64,000 bases of DNA from Breviolum minutum Mf 1.05b.01. Its lineage: Eukaryota > Sar > Dinophyceae > Suessiales > Symbiodiniaceae. The DNA lies in the NCBI GenBank assembly GCA_000507305.1, contig DF239777.1:62001-126000 (forward strand). Direction: 5' to 3'. Positions 32,301-42,800 of this stretch are shown piece after piece (position 1 is the stretch's first letter; each line of letters begins with the position of its first letter). The position numbers and the translations under genes are program-made. The notes under the pieces were generated by a model. The model had not been told where the DNA came from. It saw nothing but the letters and a program-made list of their open reading frames with translations, and did not search any database.

Positions 32301-32546
32301 AACGTCCAAGGGCAGCGGCTTGGTGAGTCCTGTCAACTTCCTCTTTGCTCCTTGTCGATGCCATGCTTGATGAGGGACGACCACAAGGTGCTTGCCAGAA
32401 TCAACTTCTCCAAGATAGATCACTTCCACCGTCTCCTCGTCCTTCCCAACCAAGTATGAAGTTTGGAAATCAGGCGAGGCTTCCCGATCAGGGTCTAACG
32501 TTGGCACGATCGGGAACTCGTGGCCAACACCAGGTGAAGCAATCAT
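26340..32546 (-). CDS. Retroelement polyprotein: RT, RNase H, C5-MTase-like domain, tyrosine recombinase (2,068 aa)
   Basis: Residues 1-850 are low-complexity and Gag-like, with no zinc knuckle seen. Reverse transcriptase spans about 880-1110: motif A near GRDISDYFYQF (941-951), motif B near LAMGD (991-995), catalytic VIDD at 1038-1041. RNase H spans about 1205-1385 with D1209, E1302, D1327 and D1376 in DIRS-like contexts (NRADAPTR at the end). A C5-methyltransferase-like domain follows: LDLYSGIGG at 1499-1507, GSAVCSSFS at 1555-1563 with C1559 in the nucleophile position, ENP at 1617-1619, and FGTRWRKRTR at 1649-1658. NPGP is at 1744-1747. The tyrosine recombinase (about 1800-2068) has R1898, K1933, R2002 and Y2034, but Gly replaces the usual His at 1999. 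The ATG overlaps the ORF1 stop. The protein would copy element RNA and insert the product. Confidence 0.9.
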   Translation of the reverse strand: MIASPGVGHEFPIVPTLDPDREASPDFQTSYLVGKDEETVEVIYLGEVDSGKHLVVVPHQAWHRQGAKRKLTGLTKPLPLDVACCTVSAREEMLEDPMMKVWMGIASDLVISNLQLVVDKEVRDSLTCPFGVAGDPGYLPHVVALAQLAQEQFNFVSAESALEGGDREEAHLPVPAEHGSLAGSLQTRVDQLEASLGSIQATLTTLVDRLPAAEEKRVTFAPNPKIIPTSPKSSTRTMKPTSSRYPSLDPGVVAAAISAGVEAQALEDMQRMMSSNLSGSKRLREPALRPSSSTLPQKTQAEALSESEEEAEGDGLQDGSSGEVQSSLEKLTEILTLLTAEKARKSKASKVDLALDSISGGSHGEPGAGSGGLKRAVAARRALRQALQDHPEDISALLEKLMLEDLTSTVQGPGVPQATLSARGWIEHRSRIGSYRTAAYCAWSAGGILDDLIQGRPAHARAKAALLLLQLDQTAIDKGSWTLSSELALEQGPPFSTLSTHTLPLVGEGESPYSRLLDGRWAEICLSHLRCRRFHFEAQGIGQEDRRCRQGEGRQQSRQNQQSEGQSEGQGRLGGAYGSMMHEAEDARAVSGVVVPGSRAPTVVVPALMNSLGRVILRYGDRLALFCRSVLATKPGSRDEGARSLSLWPIPVPYPEAFRKEQGGGSLWRKRRVSLQILVFDWMFLGQPTVAPPCLKLGVRLSGRQWERIRLLEHLSEDSNSLFEVDAETMSRAAAKTEAASDELDALHRALMTSEQFSFGRSGYSGGGANVSPFDVDLEEGVFPFGWFEGEMAAKEFVVAKEIEADRVSFVGKPNFDPRPYFDETTTFAYDKPLERSKDFESLEPPPRVHVHANPLERKKLFRAMAQTDRLIALSEEEVRSDRLAGLFCVPKSLSKDRLILDSRPANGAEPPLSRWTSTMAAYSCLAGIELKDDEELRLSGRDISDYFYQFKVSKERGLRNVMSCWLSAEELEFIFCKPFTQGGYVGLNTLAMGDLAACEFAQCAHLGILLQSQTCAPLELLQMHKPTPRGDMLLGVVIDDLVCLEKVLSRLAGTASFCSSSTLRMSRVMKEYDKCGLPVNLKKSFDLVGHSSFWGVQVDGVKGLYRPNDSRFWPLVLVTIRVIALGVCTIGLLQSMAGSWISVLSVRRRFMSLMNYIFDANIACSSGPRQVIRLSGALRDELLTYVVCGGMAVVNLRAKVIPTVRATDSSNWGTAAVQGQVPLVVAREAMRLSLSRSLWSKLLPPGKAWLREKGLLEPTDELPDSQCYDTHPFWESLGRCYVFEERWRKPHPRAIHINVGELRGYLRDELLTATEHTSVRIPYAMDSQVSLGALVKGRGSSKALNRELRRSLGPMICSDLYSGFGFWPSKMNRADAPTRDAAVPPPDLSKPAWLLDLESGCLDRFDEWLGTVQEQSFPLKSDFENVGYKEDVDLRPSVALGVGEKRRERRVLRKRLPPKMLSFDESIGEEVRCILCTFNVEQFLISSEDGVIRGRGALDLYSGIGGVARALSRFGCPWVVTFEITRSSTEDLLQRDLQERLLRLVVIGAVDLVGSAVCSSFSVAITPPVRSGAYPRGVPWMPMSMKPKVKDGNDMADFQAEMHDCCLACNTHFWTENPDGSHLWRQRKFKRFCSAESSWVFRFDMCRFGTRWRKRTRIATSVVKLRGLRMLCRCSPEQRHQPLRGQHPEKKVPWTKVAQSYPRGLSKLLGLACAEACGWWKGSALDIASCSRCGSLRIGEAKNPGPRGARPERGFSLEERPIQTFASIALGEKRWTVFLQWASRSLGSEAEALDLFVRVPLMLAHAVRRFGDLEFSSGGVQSYYRHLILTAIRKVPTLRPYSGLCWDLAQRWSAVEPTEHRTPVPQPLFEALCSLGWFHGWKRWCGVLILAYYGVARVGEILHCRRRDLLLPGDLLENDNSGCAYLLLRRSKTMHRQPARIQHLRIDRPEAVALLALVFEWCDKDELLYEGSAGVFRKRWNYILDKLYVPAELHVTPGGLRGGGAVACYRANMPLADLVWRMRLKQVSTLESYLQEVSALSVLTELSPQSRAAIKSAATFFRFLASG
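27306..27317 (-). other. NPGP motif (2A-like) between methyltransferase-like and recombinase domains
   Basis: Codons 1744-1747 encode NPGP inside RIGEAKNPGP. Ribosome-skipping 2A peptides end in D-x-E-x-NPGP. Here the Asp and Glu positions are Gly and Ala, so activity is doubtful, but the site lies exactly between two domains. Confidence 0.6.
32543..32546 (-). promoter_or_regulatory. ATGA stop-start overlap coupling ORF1 and the polyprotein
   Basis: On the minus strand the ORF1 stop TGA and the polyprotein start ATG share four bases, ATGA. Such overlaps support termination-reinitiation in several non-LTR retrotransposons and viruses. Reinitiation here is an inference. Confidence 0.7.
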
Positions 32547-33160
32547 GATTCCTCAGCTGGCCACTCCAGGCCAGCAATGGCAACCACCCTCCTCGCTTCG
32601 CGGTCAGATGGCAGACCAACAAAGACACTCTGCCCCAAGTCGTGGGGACCCTTCTTCACCAGAGATGAGCACCTGCCGAACAGCCGGTAGACGCGAACCG
32701 GGTTGAAGGAGTTCCCGTCGTAGTCCCGAAAGACCAACCACACTCTCGAAGCTAAATTAATCTGATCACGGCCTGAACTTCCGTGTTGCTGTCCTGCCAG
32801 GGCCCGCACCACAAAGAGAGCAATCTGGTCACAAATAGCTTCACGTTGAGCCCAGGTCAGCACACAAGGAGCTCCAGTGCGAGCAGCAGTAGAACTTGGC
32901 GTAGATGGACTCCTCAACAAAGGAGTAGCGGTGCCACCAGGAGCACCGTAAGAACTCGGTTGCCTCGAAACCACAGAGTATGTCTCCGAGCCTTCAGCCT
33001 CACTACGCTCAGAACGAGCAGGTCCAGGCGAGCGAAGAGACTGCGAGTCACTGTCGCCTTCCAATCTTCTCCTCAATCTGCGAAGTTCACTGCGTAGGAT
33101 GCGCACCTCGTCAGCCAGTTCACCAACTTGTTCCTCAAGTTCCTGGACCCTAGCTTCCAT
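32543..33160 (-). CDS. Retroelement ORF1, coiled-coil protein (205 aa)
   Basis: Residues 1-35 form a heptad-rich coiled coil of Glu, Leu and Arg. Residues 36-100 are a Ser/Pro/Thr-rich linker. Residues 132-200 form a compact block with RVWLVFRDYDG, a Cys-Ser-Ser-Leu-Val segment and SVFVGLPS. I recognise that block as recurrent in predicted dinoflagellate proteins but know no assigned function. Position and architecture fit an RNA-binding or particle-forming ORF1. The TGA stop shares ATGA with the start of the polyprotein, and an 11-nt gap separates the start from the small membrane ORF upstream. It could be a nucleoprotein; no nucleic-acid-binding motif is visible. Confidence 0.8.
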   Translation of the reverse strand: MEARVQELEEQVGELADEVRILRSELRRLRRRLEGDSDSQSLRSPGPARSERSEAEGSETYSVVSRQPSSYGAPGGTATPLLRSPSTPSSTAARTGAPCVLTWAQREAICDQIALFVVRALAGQQHGSSGRDQINLASRVWLVFRDYDGNSFNPVRVYRLFGRCSSLVKKGPHDLGQSVFVGLPSDREARRVVAIAGLEWPAEES

Positions 33161-33171
33161 CTACTGGCCTG

Positions 33172-33459
33172 TCACTGCAGGGGAGGAGCCGCAGGGGCCA
33201 GGTGAGCCACCCAGCACTTGTAGGCCTGAAGACGCCAGGCACAGATAGCCTCACAGAGAGGCCCCAACAGCAAGCCAACCAAGATGCCAATCAAGATGGA
33301 TGGCAAATGCAGTTCCCGCCACCTAGGCCTGCAAGTCAGAGAGGTGTGCCAATCCACACCTTCCACCAATCGCCACAGAACCGTAGAGAGACTCGACGGC
33401 GAGTGGGGAAGGGCAAGACTCATGAGCCCATGAAAGCTGCAGCAACCATTTGTGTGCAT
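33172..33459 (-). CDS. Small putative membrane protein at the 5' end of the retroelement (95 aa)
   Basis: The frame opens with a short Ser/Leu-rich stretch and holds one strongly hydrophobic segment at about residues 53-75 (ILIGILVGLLLGP), followed by Cys, Trp and Arg. This predicts one membrane span with a short tail. The stop is 11 nt before the ORF1 ATG on the same strand, so all three ORFs could be read from one transcript. I know of no standard DIRS protein matching it. Expression is inferred only from tandem order and tight spacing. Start choice is uncertain, since a second Met lies at residue 13. Confidence 0.6.
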   Translation of the reverse strand: MHTNGCCSFHGLMSLALPHSPSSLSTVLWRLVEGVDWHTSLTCRPRWRELHLPSILIGILVGLLLGPLCEAICAWRLQAYKCWVAHLAPAAPPLQ

Positions 33460-33770
33460 GCTGACTCATGTATGTATAGACATATATGCGTGGATAGCTA
33501 TATAGTGAAGGTTAAAAAACAGATTCCATTCATTAAAACAAATGCACAAATTACATATATTTACCGTACCCACTTAGTTGCCAGACTTTTTTCAACCCCC
33601 AAACTATCTAACACAAGTTCCTTCATCAAAATAACACATCCATGATCATCATCATGTTTTTCCCAGTTTTACAGGAAACATGTATGTGAACGTTAGGTGG
33701 TTTCAATTCATTGGAAGATCTTTAGCAAGGAAAAACAGCATCTGGTCACCCGATTTTCTGCAATTTTCAC

Positions 33771-33879
33771 TCAAGACCGACCGCGACTCTCCTCCTCGTG
33801 CTGCGCAGCTTCCGGCGTTTTTTGAGAAGCGAAGGCATCCAGCACCGCGTTGTAGGCAACGGCATTGGGTTGGATCTCC
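33771..33879 (-). CDS. PPR exon: EIQPNAVAYNAVLDAFAS, possible last exon
   Basis: Acceptor TTTTCAG. The frame runs through a PPR first helix and an Ala/Glu-rich tail (QKTPEAAQHEEE) to a TGA at 33771-33773. Either this is the C terminus or an unrecognised donor lies before the stop. The retroelement begins about 0.3 kb further along the strand. Confidence 0.65.
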
Positions 33880-36800
33880 CTGAATTTTCAAGATACACAC
33901 AGGTCAGGCGGATGGAAAATTGGGGTGTAGGATGGGGAAAAACGATGGATGGGGGAAGATTAGGATGGATCTTTTTTAGAAAAAACACAATCTAATAGTA
34001 GTTAGTAGTAGATTGTTTAGGTCAATAAGTATGTTTCTCTAGGGTTTTTGATTGAGCCCTGGCAGTTTCTTCGGAACTTTTTTAACCCACACAAACGGGA
34101 AAAAAAAAGAAAGGCTGCAATTGGAAAAGAATGAATGCGAAATCTTAGGGTTGCATGTTGATTTGTGGAGGAGCATTCATTCTGTTCATGTTCATCCCAA
34201 CTTGGTCATGCAAAACACGCAAAGAAGTACCCTCCCCGAAACTGATAGTTCGCACCTGAAAATTGATGGTTGGAAGATTCATTTCCTTTTGGGGTCTGAC
34301 CTATTTTCAGAGGCGAACTGTTAGTTTCAGGGAGTGTATATGAACACTTTCCGTTGAAACGAAACATCTGGCCAAACTAAAATATTTCACCAACCTAGAT
34401 TTCCCTGAAAGAAGGTGATTTCCCCTCCTCACCTACCTCTTCGGGGCCCAGGTCGTGTGAGATCTCTATATAATTTGACCAGTAAACATCGCGTTTCGTT
34501 TCTTCCAACTCCATGCTTCCAAAAAGTTGTGAAGATTGAGAACCATCATCCTGTCTTCTTTATCGAACTCCGGCTCGCTGAAGGTTGAATCAAAAAAATC
34601 GAATGATAAATTAGGCCGATCATTTTCAATTTACAGCATTCCCATATCACAATTCCTTTTTAACCCTTGATGCATCACACATTGCTTGACTCAAATACGA
34701 AACATGTGTTGAAAAAAAGAAGAATCCCAAAGAATACCCCAACAGCAACGACATGATGGGTCCTTTTCTGTGGACTGAGATTTTATGAAGCAAGAGGGGA
34801 TAAAAACAAGCTACCAAATCTCACAGATTCCACAGCATCATCATATGGGGGGTTCCTAAAATTGTGGTACCCAACAACCATGGGTTTTCCTACTAAAAAT
34901 GATCATTTTGGCACCAATGTATGGTCTGGTGTCTTTAGTTTGTAGTAACAACAAAGATGTTTTGAAAAGAATTTCACCCTCAGGTCCAGGTTGGATCTAA
35001 CCCCAAACCCAGGATGCTTTTTTGGCCCAAGGCCTGTAGATCCAAGGTCCAGGAGTACCACCACAAAGCTCGCTTTGAAAAGGGGAAATCTCTCCAATTT
35101 ACCATACATTTGGATTTGTTTGATACCTCTTTAAAATGGGTGGCATTTAATGATCCCTGCTGTAAAAAATAGTGGACCAAAGACTTCCAGACCCCAAAAT
35201 TTACCACCTTGCCGCCATCTCTCGCAACAGAGCTTCGCTGCGTTGGACCGCCGCAGCCTTCCGGTTTCGGTTGACAAACCGAGGGCGAAACGTGGGAAGT
35301 GACGCTTCAAAAACACGGGAAAAACACAACGAAGCGGGGGGGTTGGGGGGGAGACCTGATTGAAGTTGATACTTGAATTTTTAGGTTTGTGATTTTTTTG
35401 TTCAACAACAAAGGGTGTGAACTGTTCAATTTGATCCTCAAGGATCAGAGCAGGTTCTTCGAAAAACAATATGGAGATATGTGTATATATTTATATATAT
35501 ACATACAAGGTGGGCCCCTATCAGTTATAAATGGGGTTATAACTCCCATAAGTAGGCTTATAACTCCAGTTACCCATTTATAAGGCCATTTATAGAGGTT
35601 ATAACTCCATTTATAACTGGTAGGGGCCCACCTTGTACGGATCTATACAGAGGGCTTGATATACATTTAGGGAGCATTTAGGGTTTTTGTTTCATTGAAG
35701 CTTCCTTGCACTTCGATCTTTTTTTGTCCGAAACATCTTTCATTACAACCTGTCGTGTCTTTTGGATAAGTTTTTTGTTAGCTAAGACTGCGAGCTTCGC
35801 TGGGTGAGGAAATACATCTTCATTCATGGTGGATGTTCCATTGTCCCCTTAGTTTTTTGTGGGGTAAACGATATGGTTCTTGCAGTTGGTCAACAATACA
35901 AACTGCTGATATGCCGATCCGAGTGTGCCCACAACAATTTTTTTTTTCAACTGACGGATGGTGAGCATGGTGAGAACGGAATATTTGACGTGTGGACATT
36001 TAGAAAAAAAGCTTGAGTGGTTTCCAACCCGATGGACAAATGTGCTGATCCAAGAAGATATCTTTCCCACATCGGTGTGAAAATGCTTCAAAGTCTTTGA
36101 AACCGGCACTTTAATGAATTTCCCAACAGATGATTTACATTCAAGCACACGCCCTTTGTTCAGTGAGATTCTTTCACCTGAAAAAAAAAAAACATGCCAT
36201 CTACCATATAGGTGTTTCCAAAAATAGTGGTACCCCAAAATGGATGGTTTACATTGAAAAACCCTATGAAAAATGGAAGATCCAGGGGTACCACTGTTTT
36301 CGGAAACATCCATATATGTATACAAGGCATGTTTTTTCCTATTCCGAATCTCTGTAAATTCAGCCACTCAAAGATTTACCTCACACCACCCATCCAAACC
36401 CAACCACACCTTGGCATAGCCGTTGATCATTGAACTGTAAGTAATCACATCTGGCCTCCCAAAAAGAAACAGCGATTTTCCGTATGGATTTTCTTGGGTC
36501 CCCAGAGGTTTGGGGGAAGAAACATCAGCCAGTAATTTCGGGTCATTCCCTGATTTGAAGCAATTTACCACTGGACAAAGAAGAGTGGTTTTTTCTGACT
36601 TTTTCCTTTAAGAATCATATATCTCATGCCTTTTTGCTTCCATGGACACACAAAACACATTTTGAAAATTAAAAGGCTTTTCTGGGTAGAAGTGTCTTCA
36701 GTTATAATATCTTGGCGGGGCGATAACACCATGGACTCAAGCAACTTGCATGGCATCAAAAGGATTCATTTGGACTCACGGCAAGTTGCAGTTCCCATGA

Positions 36801-39800
36801 TACAACCCACATGCATTGACCGATTTTGAGCACCTGACTGAACTGGATGTTTTTTCGAAGTTCCCCACCCTGAACGACGCTGCCTGAGATTCTCTTGCAG
36901 TTCCATCAACAAAGATTCTGCCGCGAGCATGTCGCCTAGCAATGAGAAAGGGAGTTGGTATGTTTTGTGGGTGTGTCACAAGATGAATGACCAAAAAAAA
37001 GATGTGTGCCTGCTCATATATTTACAAGAGCAAGATGGATGTATTTAAAAAAAAAACTAGTTCATCATATTTCTGCGGACACGTTGTTCCCCTCAACGAA
37101 CATAGCACCAATGAAGAGCACCAACCAGGAAAAGTATTGTTTCCTTATTTTAAAAAAATCCAAGAGAGGTGCGAGCTCGGCATCATGTTTGTGGAGTTAC
37201 GTTTTTGCTCTTTACTTTTCGGGGTAGGATTCCTACGAAACAAACAACCAACCGTTCAACCAACCAACCAACCAACCAACCAAACAAACAAGCAACCAAC
37301 CAACCAACCAACCAAACAAACAAATAAACAAACAACCAAACAAACAAACGGGACCTTGCCGGTGGAAAAAAACGGAACAGTTCGGTTTTTCCCCCATTGT
37401 AGCTCCCCTCACCTCCTTGCACCGCAGCGTGCAAGGCCGTGTTGTAGGTGACAACGTCAGACAAAGACCTTTTTTGTGACCAGAAACAAGGGAGAGGCTT
37501 CGTGGTGATATTCAAAGGCTGTTGTTTTTTTTGGCGTTGCCAAAAAAAGAAAATATATTCAATATGAAAATGTGCTTTTTTTGAATAGTTTGCAATAATG
37601 CGATTTATATAGAGGTGTTCAAATATTCAACATGTTATTATGTATCACCATGCCAATTTGAGCCTCAGGGACTAAGTAAGTGCATCGTTCATTTTTTCAA
37701 AAAAAGAATCCTGGAAAGAAATGGGAGATTTTTGTCATGTTCCAACCGAAAGCAACCGAAAGCCAAGACCTTAAGCTTGATTTGGTTTTCCAAGTTCAGA
37801 TGTTTTTTCTTTTGGAAAAAGGGGTCCACTTTTTGAATGCAAAATGCTTGTTTTCCGGGTTTTTTAAAATATGCAAAAACAGTGAGCGTGGCGAAAAATC
37901 ACAAAGGAGTAGGTATCCCATGATCCAAATGAATGAAAATGAAGGTCTGAAATTTTAAAGGTCCACGAACTTCTTGTCCAGGGGTCATTACGTTACCAAC
38001 ATAGTAACATAGGTGGCTATTGGGGGGTCCCTGGAATTTCCATGGAACATAGGCACGAAATTCATAGCATTATCTGGCTGGCTCTTTAGTAGGGAACGAG
38101 GGAATGAAGCTATACCTGATGAAACTTCCCTCACTCCCCACTTTTCGGGCCAACCAGTCATTCCAAGTGATGTAAGGTATGCGGTATGCTTAGCATTTCG
38201 CATGTTTTTCATTTCAGTTTTTCTTGTTTTTCAATAAGGTAAGCATTTCTCCAAAATCCCCGTGTATTCACAAGATGATGCCAACCAACTCCACGCCTGA
38301 AACCAACCAACAATTCAACAGCACCTTCCCTTAAAAGGGTCCGAACCTCGGCATCTGATGCAAAATCTCTTGAGCCGTCCTGGCTAAAAAAAACCGACCA
38401 AACGTGCCGAAACTCCCTTACCAGTTTCCAGGATCCTTAGGATCAGCCCCCTATTTACACACCTTATAATTAGTAGGGTTTTTTTTTAGATTTCCCTAGT
38501 AAAGGTAGGATGAGTTTTATCCCCCAATATAAGGAGTTGATCAACCCCTGGGCCATTTATTTTCGCCATTTGTGAGGCGGCTATTTGGAATCCCACAACC
38601 CGATCCGGAAAGGGGACAAAAAGCTAACCAGGGATGATCCTCCAAGAAATGGCTTTTGAAATGCCCAAAAGCTTGAAACGAAAACCAAAGGACAAAGAAA
38701 TCACCTATTAATAGGGCCGGCTACAGTATTTCCCGGGTGGCGTGCGTCGATGTCATCGTGAGATTATATACCTTTAAAATTTCCATTATACACAAGGCAA
38801 CAAAACCAAAATTCACGAGGAATTTCTTGTTGAAATTCCCGCAGAATCGCACGCACGGTTCTCCCTTGTTTCCAAATGCCTAGGCTATATTAAGTAGTTA
38901 TTTTCTGACATTCTCAGCGCTAGAAAGTATAGCTTCGAGGCTATAATTAGATGGGTTGCAAGAACATGAAAAACCATCCGCACAGAAACAATGTTTTTAA
39001 AAAACTGTAGCAAAAACCTAATCATAAGATAAACTCCAAGAAAATGCCATGATTTTGAACAAACCGACCTTAGACCGACCTTGTTTTTTCCATGATACCC
39101 AGGGAATGAACCCGGAACCCGCCAGTTTCCCCAGCCGTCAACGTCACGGCCGTCCATCGCGGCGCACCTGGAATCTCCAGCCTGACGGGGGTAGGGTTTG
39201 GGTATATAGCTCCTGGAGGCTCCGATCAAGTAAATTCCTATATCTCCTTTTTTGTTGAGGATAAGATTTCCTACTGTTTGGGTGTTTTTTTTGGAACCAA
39301 CCCATCTGAAACATATGATTATGCAAAGCTCCGATCAGGTAAATTCGTGCAAGCCTCCCTATATTTATTTCTTGTCCAAATCTAGAGACTTACTGTCCAA
39401 ATCTGTGGGCTTACTGTCCAAATCTAGGGGTTCCTTGTCCAAATCTAGGGGTTTACTGTCGAAATCTAGGGGCTTATTGTCCAAATCTGGTGGTTTACTG
39501 TCCAAATCTAAGGGTTTAACTGTCCAAATCTAGGGGTTTGCTGTCCAAATCCAAGAACAAATTGATAGATGCAGGCAGGATTCCGACATGCTGAACAACG
39601 TTCTCACACAGGGAGAAAAGTAGAAGCTGCACACGTTGAACCTCAGCCCTTGGAACCCTGAAACCCCGAGATGCCAGTAGTTATTCGGACTTCTGGACGG
39701 GAAATCTTTAATTGCAGCTCTCAGTCCAAAAATTTCAATCCTAAAGCCCTCGAACCTCGAAAAAGTTCAAACCCCGGAAAAATTCAAAGACTGGAATCCT

Positions 39801-42800
39801 GGAACCCTTAAACTCTGAAAAGTGTGGCTTCTGAAATCTTTTCGGTATGTAAAACCCTTCAGTACCATTAGTCAAAAGGAACAGCTCCAAAACTAAAGTC
39901 CTGCAACCCTGGAACCCTAAAACCCTACAACCCTCCAACCCTCTAACCCTGAAACTTTCAAAACCGCAACCCTTAAAGAATTCAATCCCCGAAAAAAATT
40001 CAAAGACTGGAATGCTGGAACCCTTAAACTCTGAAAAGTGTGGTTTCCGAAATCTTTTTGGTATGTAAAGCCCTGCAACCCTGGAACCCTAAAACCCTAG
40101 AACCCTCCAACCCTCTAACCCTGAAACTTTCAAAACCACAACCCTTGAAGAATTCAATCCCGGAAAAAACTCAAAGACTCGAATGCTGGAACCCTTAAAC
40201 TCTGAAAAGTGTGGCTTCCGGAATCTTTTTGGTATGTAAAACCCTGCAGCACCATCAGTCAAAAGAAACGGCTTTAAAACTAAAACCCTGCAACCCTGGA
40301 ACCCTAAACCCTACAACCCTCGAACCCTCTAACCCTGAAACTTGGAACTTTCAATCCCCAATTCTAATATAGTTAGCCCTTGGGGTTATTCAACCCTGGT
40401 GCCCTGAAACCCTCCAACCCTCCAACCCTAAGGCGCCAAGACACCGCAGCAGCACTTTTTGACATGAAAGGGTCTTGCTTGGAAGGGGGGCGGCACTGGA
40501 ATTGGTGTGTTTGCCGCCCCCCTTCCTCGTAGTGTTCGTGGTGCGGTGTTTCAAAAAGTGCGTGGTTGAAAGGGGGCAACCTTTAAAAGGTAAAACGTTA
40601 TGACCGCAAAATCTGTTATAAAAGATATTCCGTCTGGTTGCCCCCTTTCATCAAAAGACGTGTCATGCAAGGCGCGGTGAAACTTAGCGTGCAGAGAGGG
40701 CGGAGTTTAGGAATTCGTGCCAAACAACAAACCAAAAACAACAGCGATGAAGATTCTATGTTTTAATAGCCTTTGTTCACATAATTCACAAAGACCTATA
40801 GTACTCTATACATATATATGTGTCATCGCTTGGTTGGTTTGTATTCTTCTTCATGCACGGGTTCTTCCTAAACTCCCACGGCGTGGTCTTCAGAAGGGGT
40901 TGGTCGGAACAGCAGCCTTTAAACTTGAAATCTTCAAAAAGCGTGGCGCTAGAACCTCCCAAACCACCTTCGAAGAAATACATAGAGCAGAAGGCAAACG
41001 GTAGAAACACAACAGTGATTGGAAGCCATGCGGTTAAAAAACTTCTCGTGCATGAATCTTTGGTGCTTCCTTTCAAACATGTNCGTGTCCATGGAGATTT
41101 TTTCGATCAATGGGTCCCCCCCGGTTCGTTCACTCCATAAGCCGAATCGCTCCCCTTCAACCTGCCAACTTTTGTTAGAATGAAGATTTTTAATCTGTGA
41201 GATTTTCACCCATTGGTTTCACTTAATAAGGCGGGCTATTAAACCCTTATTTCCGGGGGGATTATGGTAAGGGGCGGAGTAGGTTGGCCAGCCATGATGA
41301 AATTTTCACCCAAAATTGACACAACGAAAAAATCATCTGAACCACCTTCCACCTCCATGCCCATTGGTAGTTCAAAATGCTGGGCAGCAGTCTTTTTTTT
41401 TTAAACCCCATAAATGGCCTTACAAATAGTTGTCTTGTGGGGTGAAAAACAAAAAAAACTATGATAGCAGAGTTATACCGAGTTGTACCCCCTTTCTTTC
41501 AAGAAGTGTTCCAAACCCGAAAGGAACCGGATCCTACCCTGTGATTCCGACAGGCTTCCAACTGGCGTCACACCCTGGAAGTCCTTGGGTTTCCACCATT
41601 TTTGAGTCCGGTTGGTTTCCGAACCACCATTATTTTAGTAGTGATAAAACTCATCATCCAAAAGGAAGCCTACCATCTTTTTTAAAGGTGGTTGACACGA
41701 CTTCCAGGGTACATCGACTCCTTGCCCACCCGAAAACTCGCCGCACCCCAACAAACGCGACCTTGGCACATGCAGCCATCACACTGTTATAACTGATGCT
41801 GCCAGGACACACGCGCCTTTCGTAAGAAATCCGTTGTTCGTTGTGTTGCTTTTGGGGGGCGTTTTTTTTTGGGGGGTTTTTTCGTTGCGTTGCCGTGAAT
41901 GTATGATTTACGATGTATGGAATATGTACCTATAAATTGGTACATGTATGTTAATGTACGGAATATCTACAGGAATATCTACATATATTTGTTTTGAATC
42001 TATGCAAGGGTAAATGTACAGTAGGTGTATAACAATGAATATGTTCCATACATAGCATCAATGTATGGAATGGATATCCTGACGAAGTTGAAACACGGGT
42101 CACGCACCTTGTATTATATTATGATTGGGGAGAGCATAATGGGGCATCATTCCACTTCTAAAAGGGAGTTACCTTCCTAGGAACGGATACATATCCCACC
42201 AAAAGTCACCGTTTTGAATTCAATGATTTTTCCGAACGTCCGAAGTTCGGTGGGATATGTGATGTATCCGTTCCCTGGAGGCTACGGATACATGGTGATT
42301 CTGCCTTATTGATTCCACAAAAACTTCCCACTTTTCAGACATACGCAGTGCTACTCATGGCGTCGGTTTCCCGTGACTGAAATTTCGTAGGGAAGACCTC
42401 CAAAATAGGTTCATCTTCCCCAAGGTTCGGGGTGAAAACAAAAAATATTTGGAACCACCACCTAGTTTTAGTCCGATTTTTTCCCATTTCGAGGAACTTG
42501 TGTTTGGATGCTGGCGTTTAACTGGCATTTCCATGAGTCACTTTAAGTACTTGGGAGTTTTTTGTGTGGGAAGATCCGAGCATGCGAAAAACATGGGAAA
42601 ACTTGCATACCGAAAAAGAACGTGTCCATTCAACTCATGGTTAGTCGTTGGTTTGGGGCCCGGTGGTTTGGGATTCTAAGGGTGCCCTTAAGTAAGAATC
42701 CCTTTCATAGCGGGATCCCAGGAATCCAAACCACCGGGACCCAAACATACAATTAACCACTATAGCTGATCCATTGAGCTTTCAAAAAAACTAAAAACTA

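Larger units (their letters stand above)
26068..33459 (-). mobile_element. DIRS-like tyrosine-recombinase retroelement with a C5-methyltransferase-like domain
   Basis: Three ORFs follow one another on the minus strand: 95, 205 and 2,068 codons. The polyprotein order is Gag-like region, reverse transcriptase, RNase H, methyltransferase-like domain, tyrosine recombinase. In known families this order with a recombinase instead of a DDE integrase marks DIRS-type elements. No internal stop or frameshift interrupts the ORFs, so the copy looks young. I could not fix the ends. The minus-strand 5' side near 33.44 kb and 3' side near 26.08 kb share a short GCTG(TT)GCAGCTTT-like word, and both sides run into TA-rich repeats. 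No long terminal repeat is evident. Outer limits given here are the first ORF start and the last base before the TA-rich tract, and are approximate. Confidence 0.85.

Noticed and set aside
30799-32364. 521-codon minus-strand frame overlapping the Gag-like region of the polyprotein
   Set aside because: It lies in another frame of the same GC-rich coding DNA, is very Ser/Arg/Gly-rich and has no motif. Long shadow frames are expected opposite or beside the real frame.
39100-39180. PPR exon in the GC-rich patch
   Set aside because: Although flanked by CCAG and GTATCA on the minus strand, no frame gives a PPR helix and the required phases do not fit.
39252-39533. Heptad LSKSRGL repeat protein
   Set aside because: Product of a 21-bp tandem array; one extra base in the eighth copy breaks the frame, and no splice or start context supports it.
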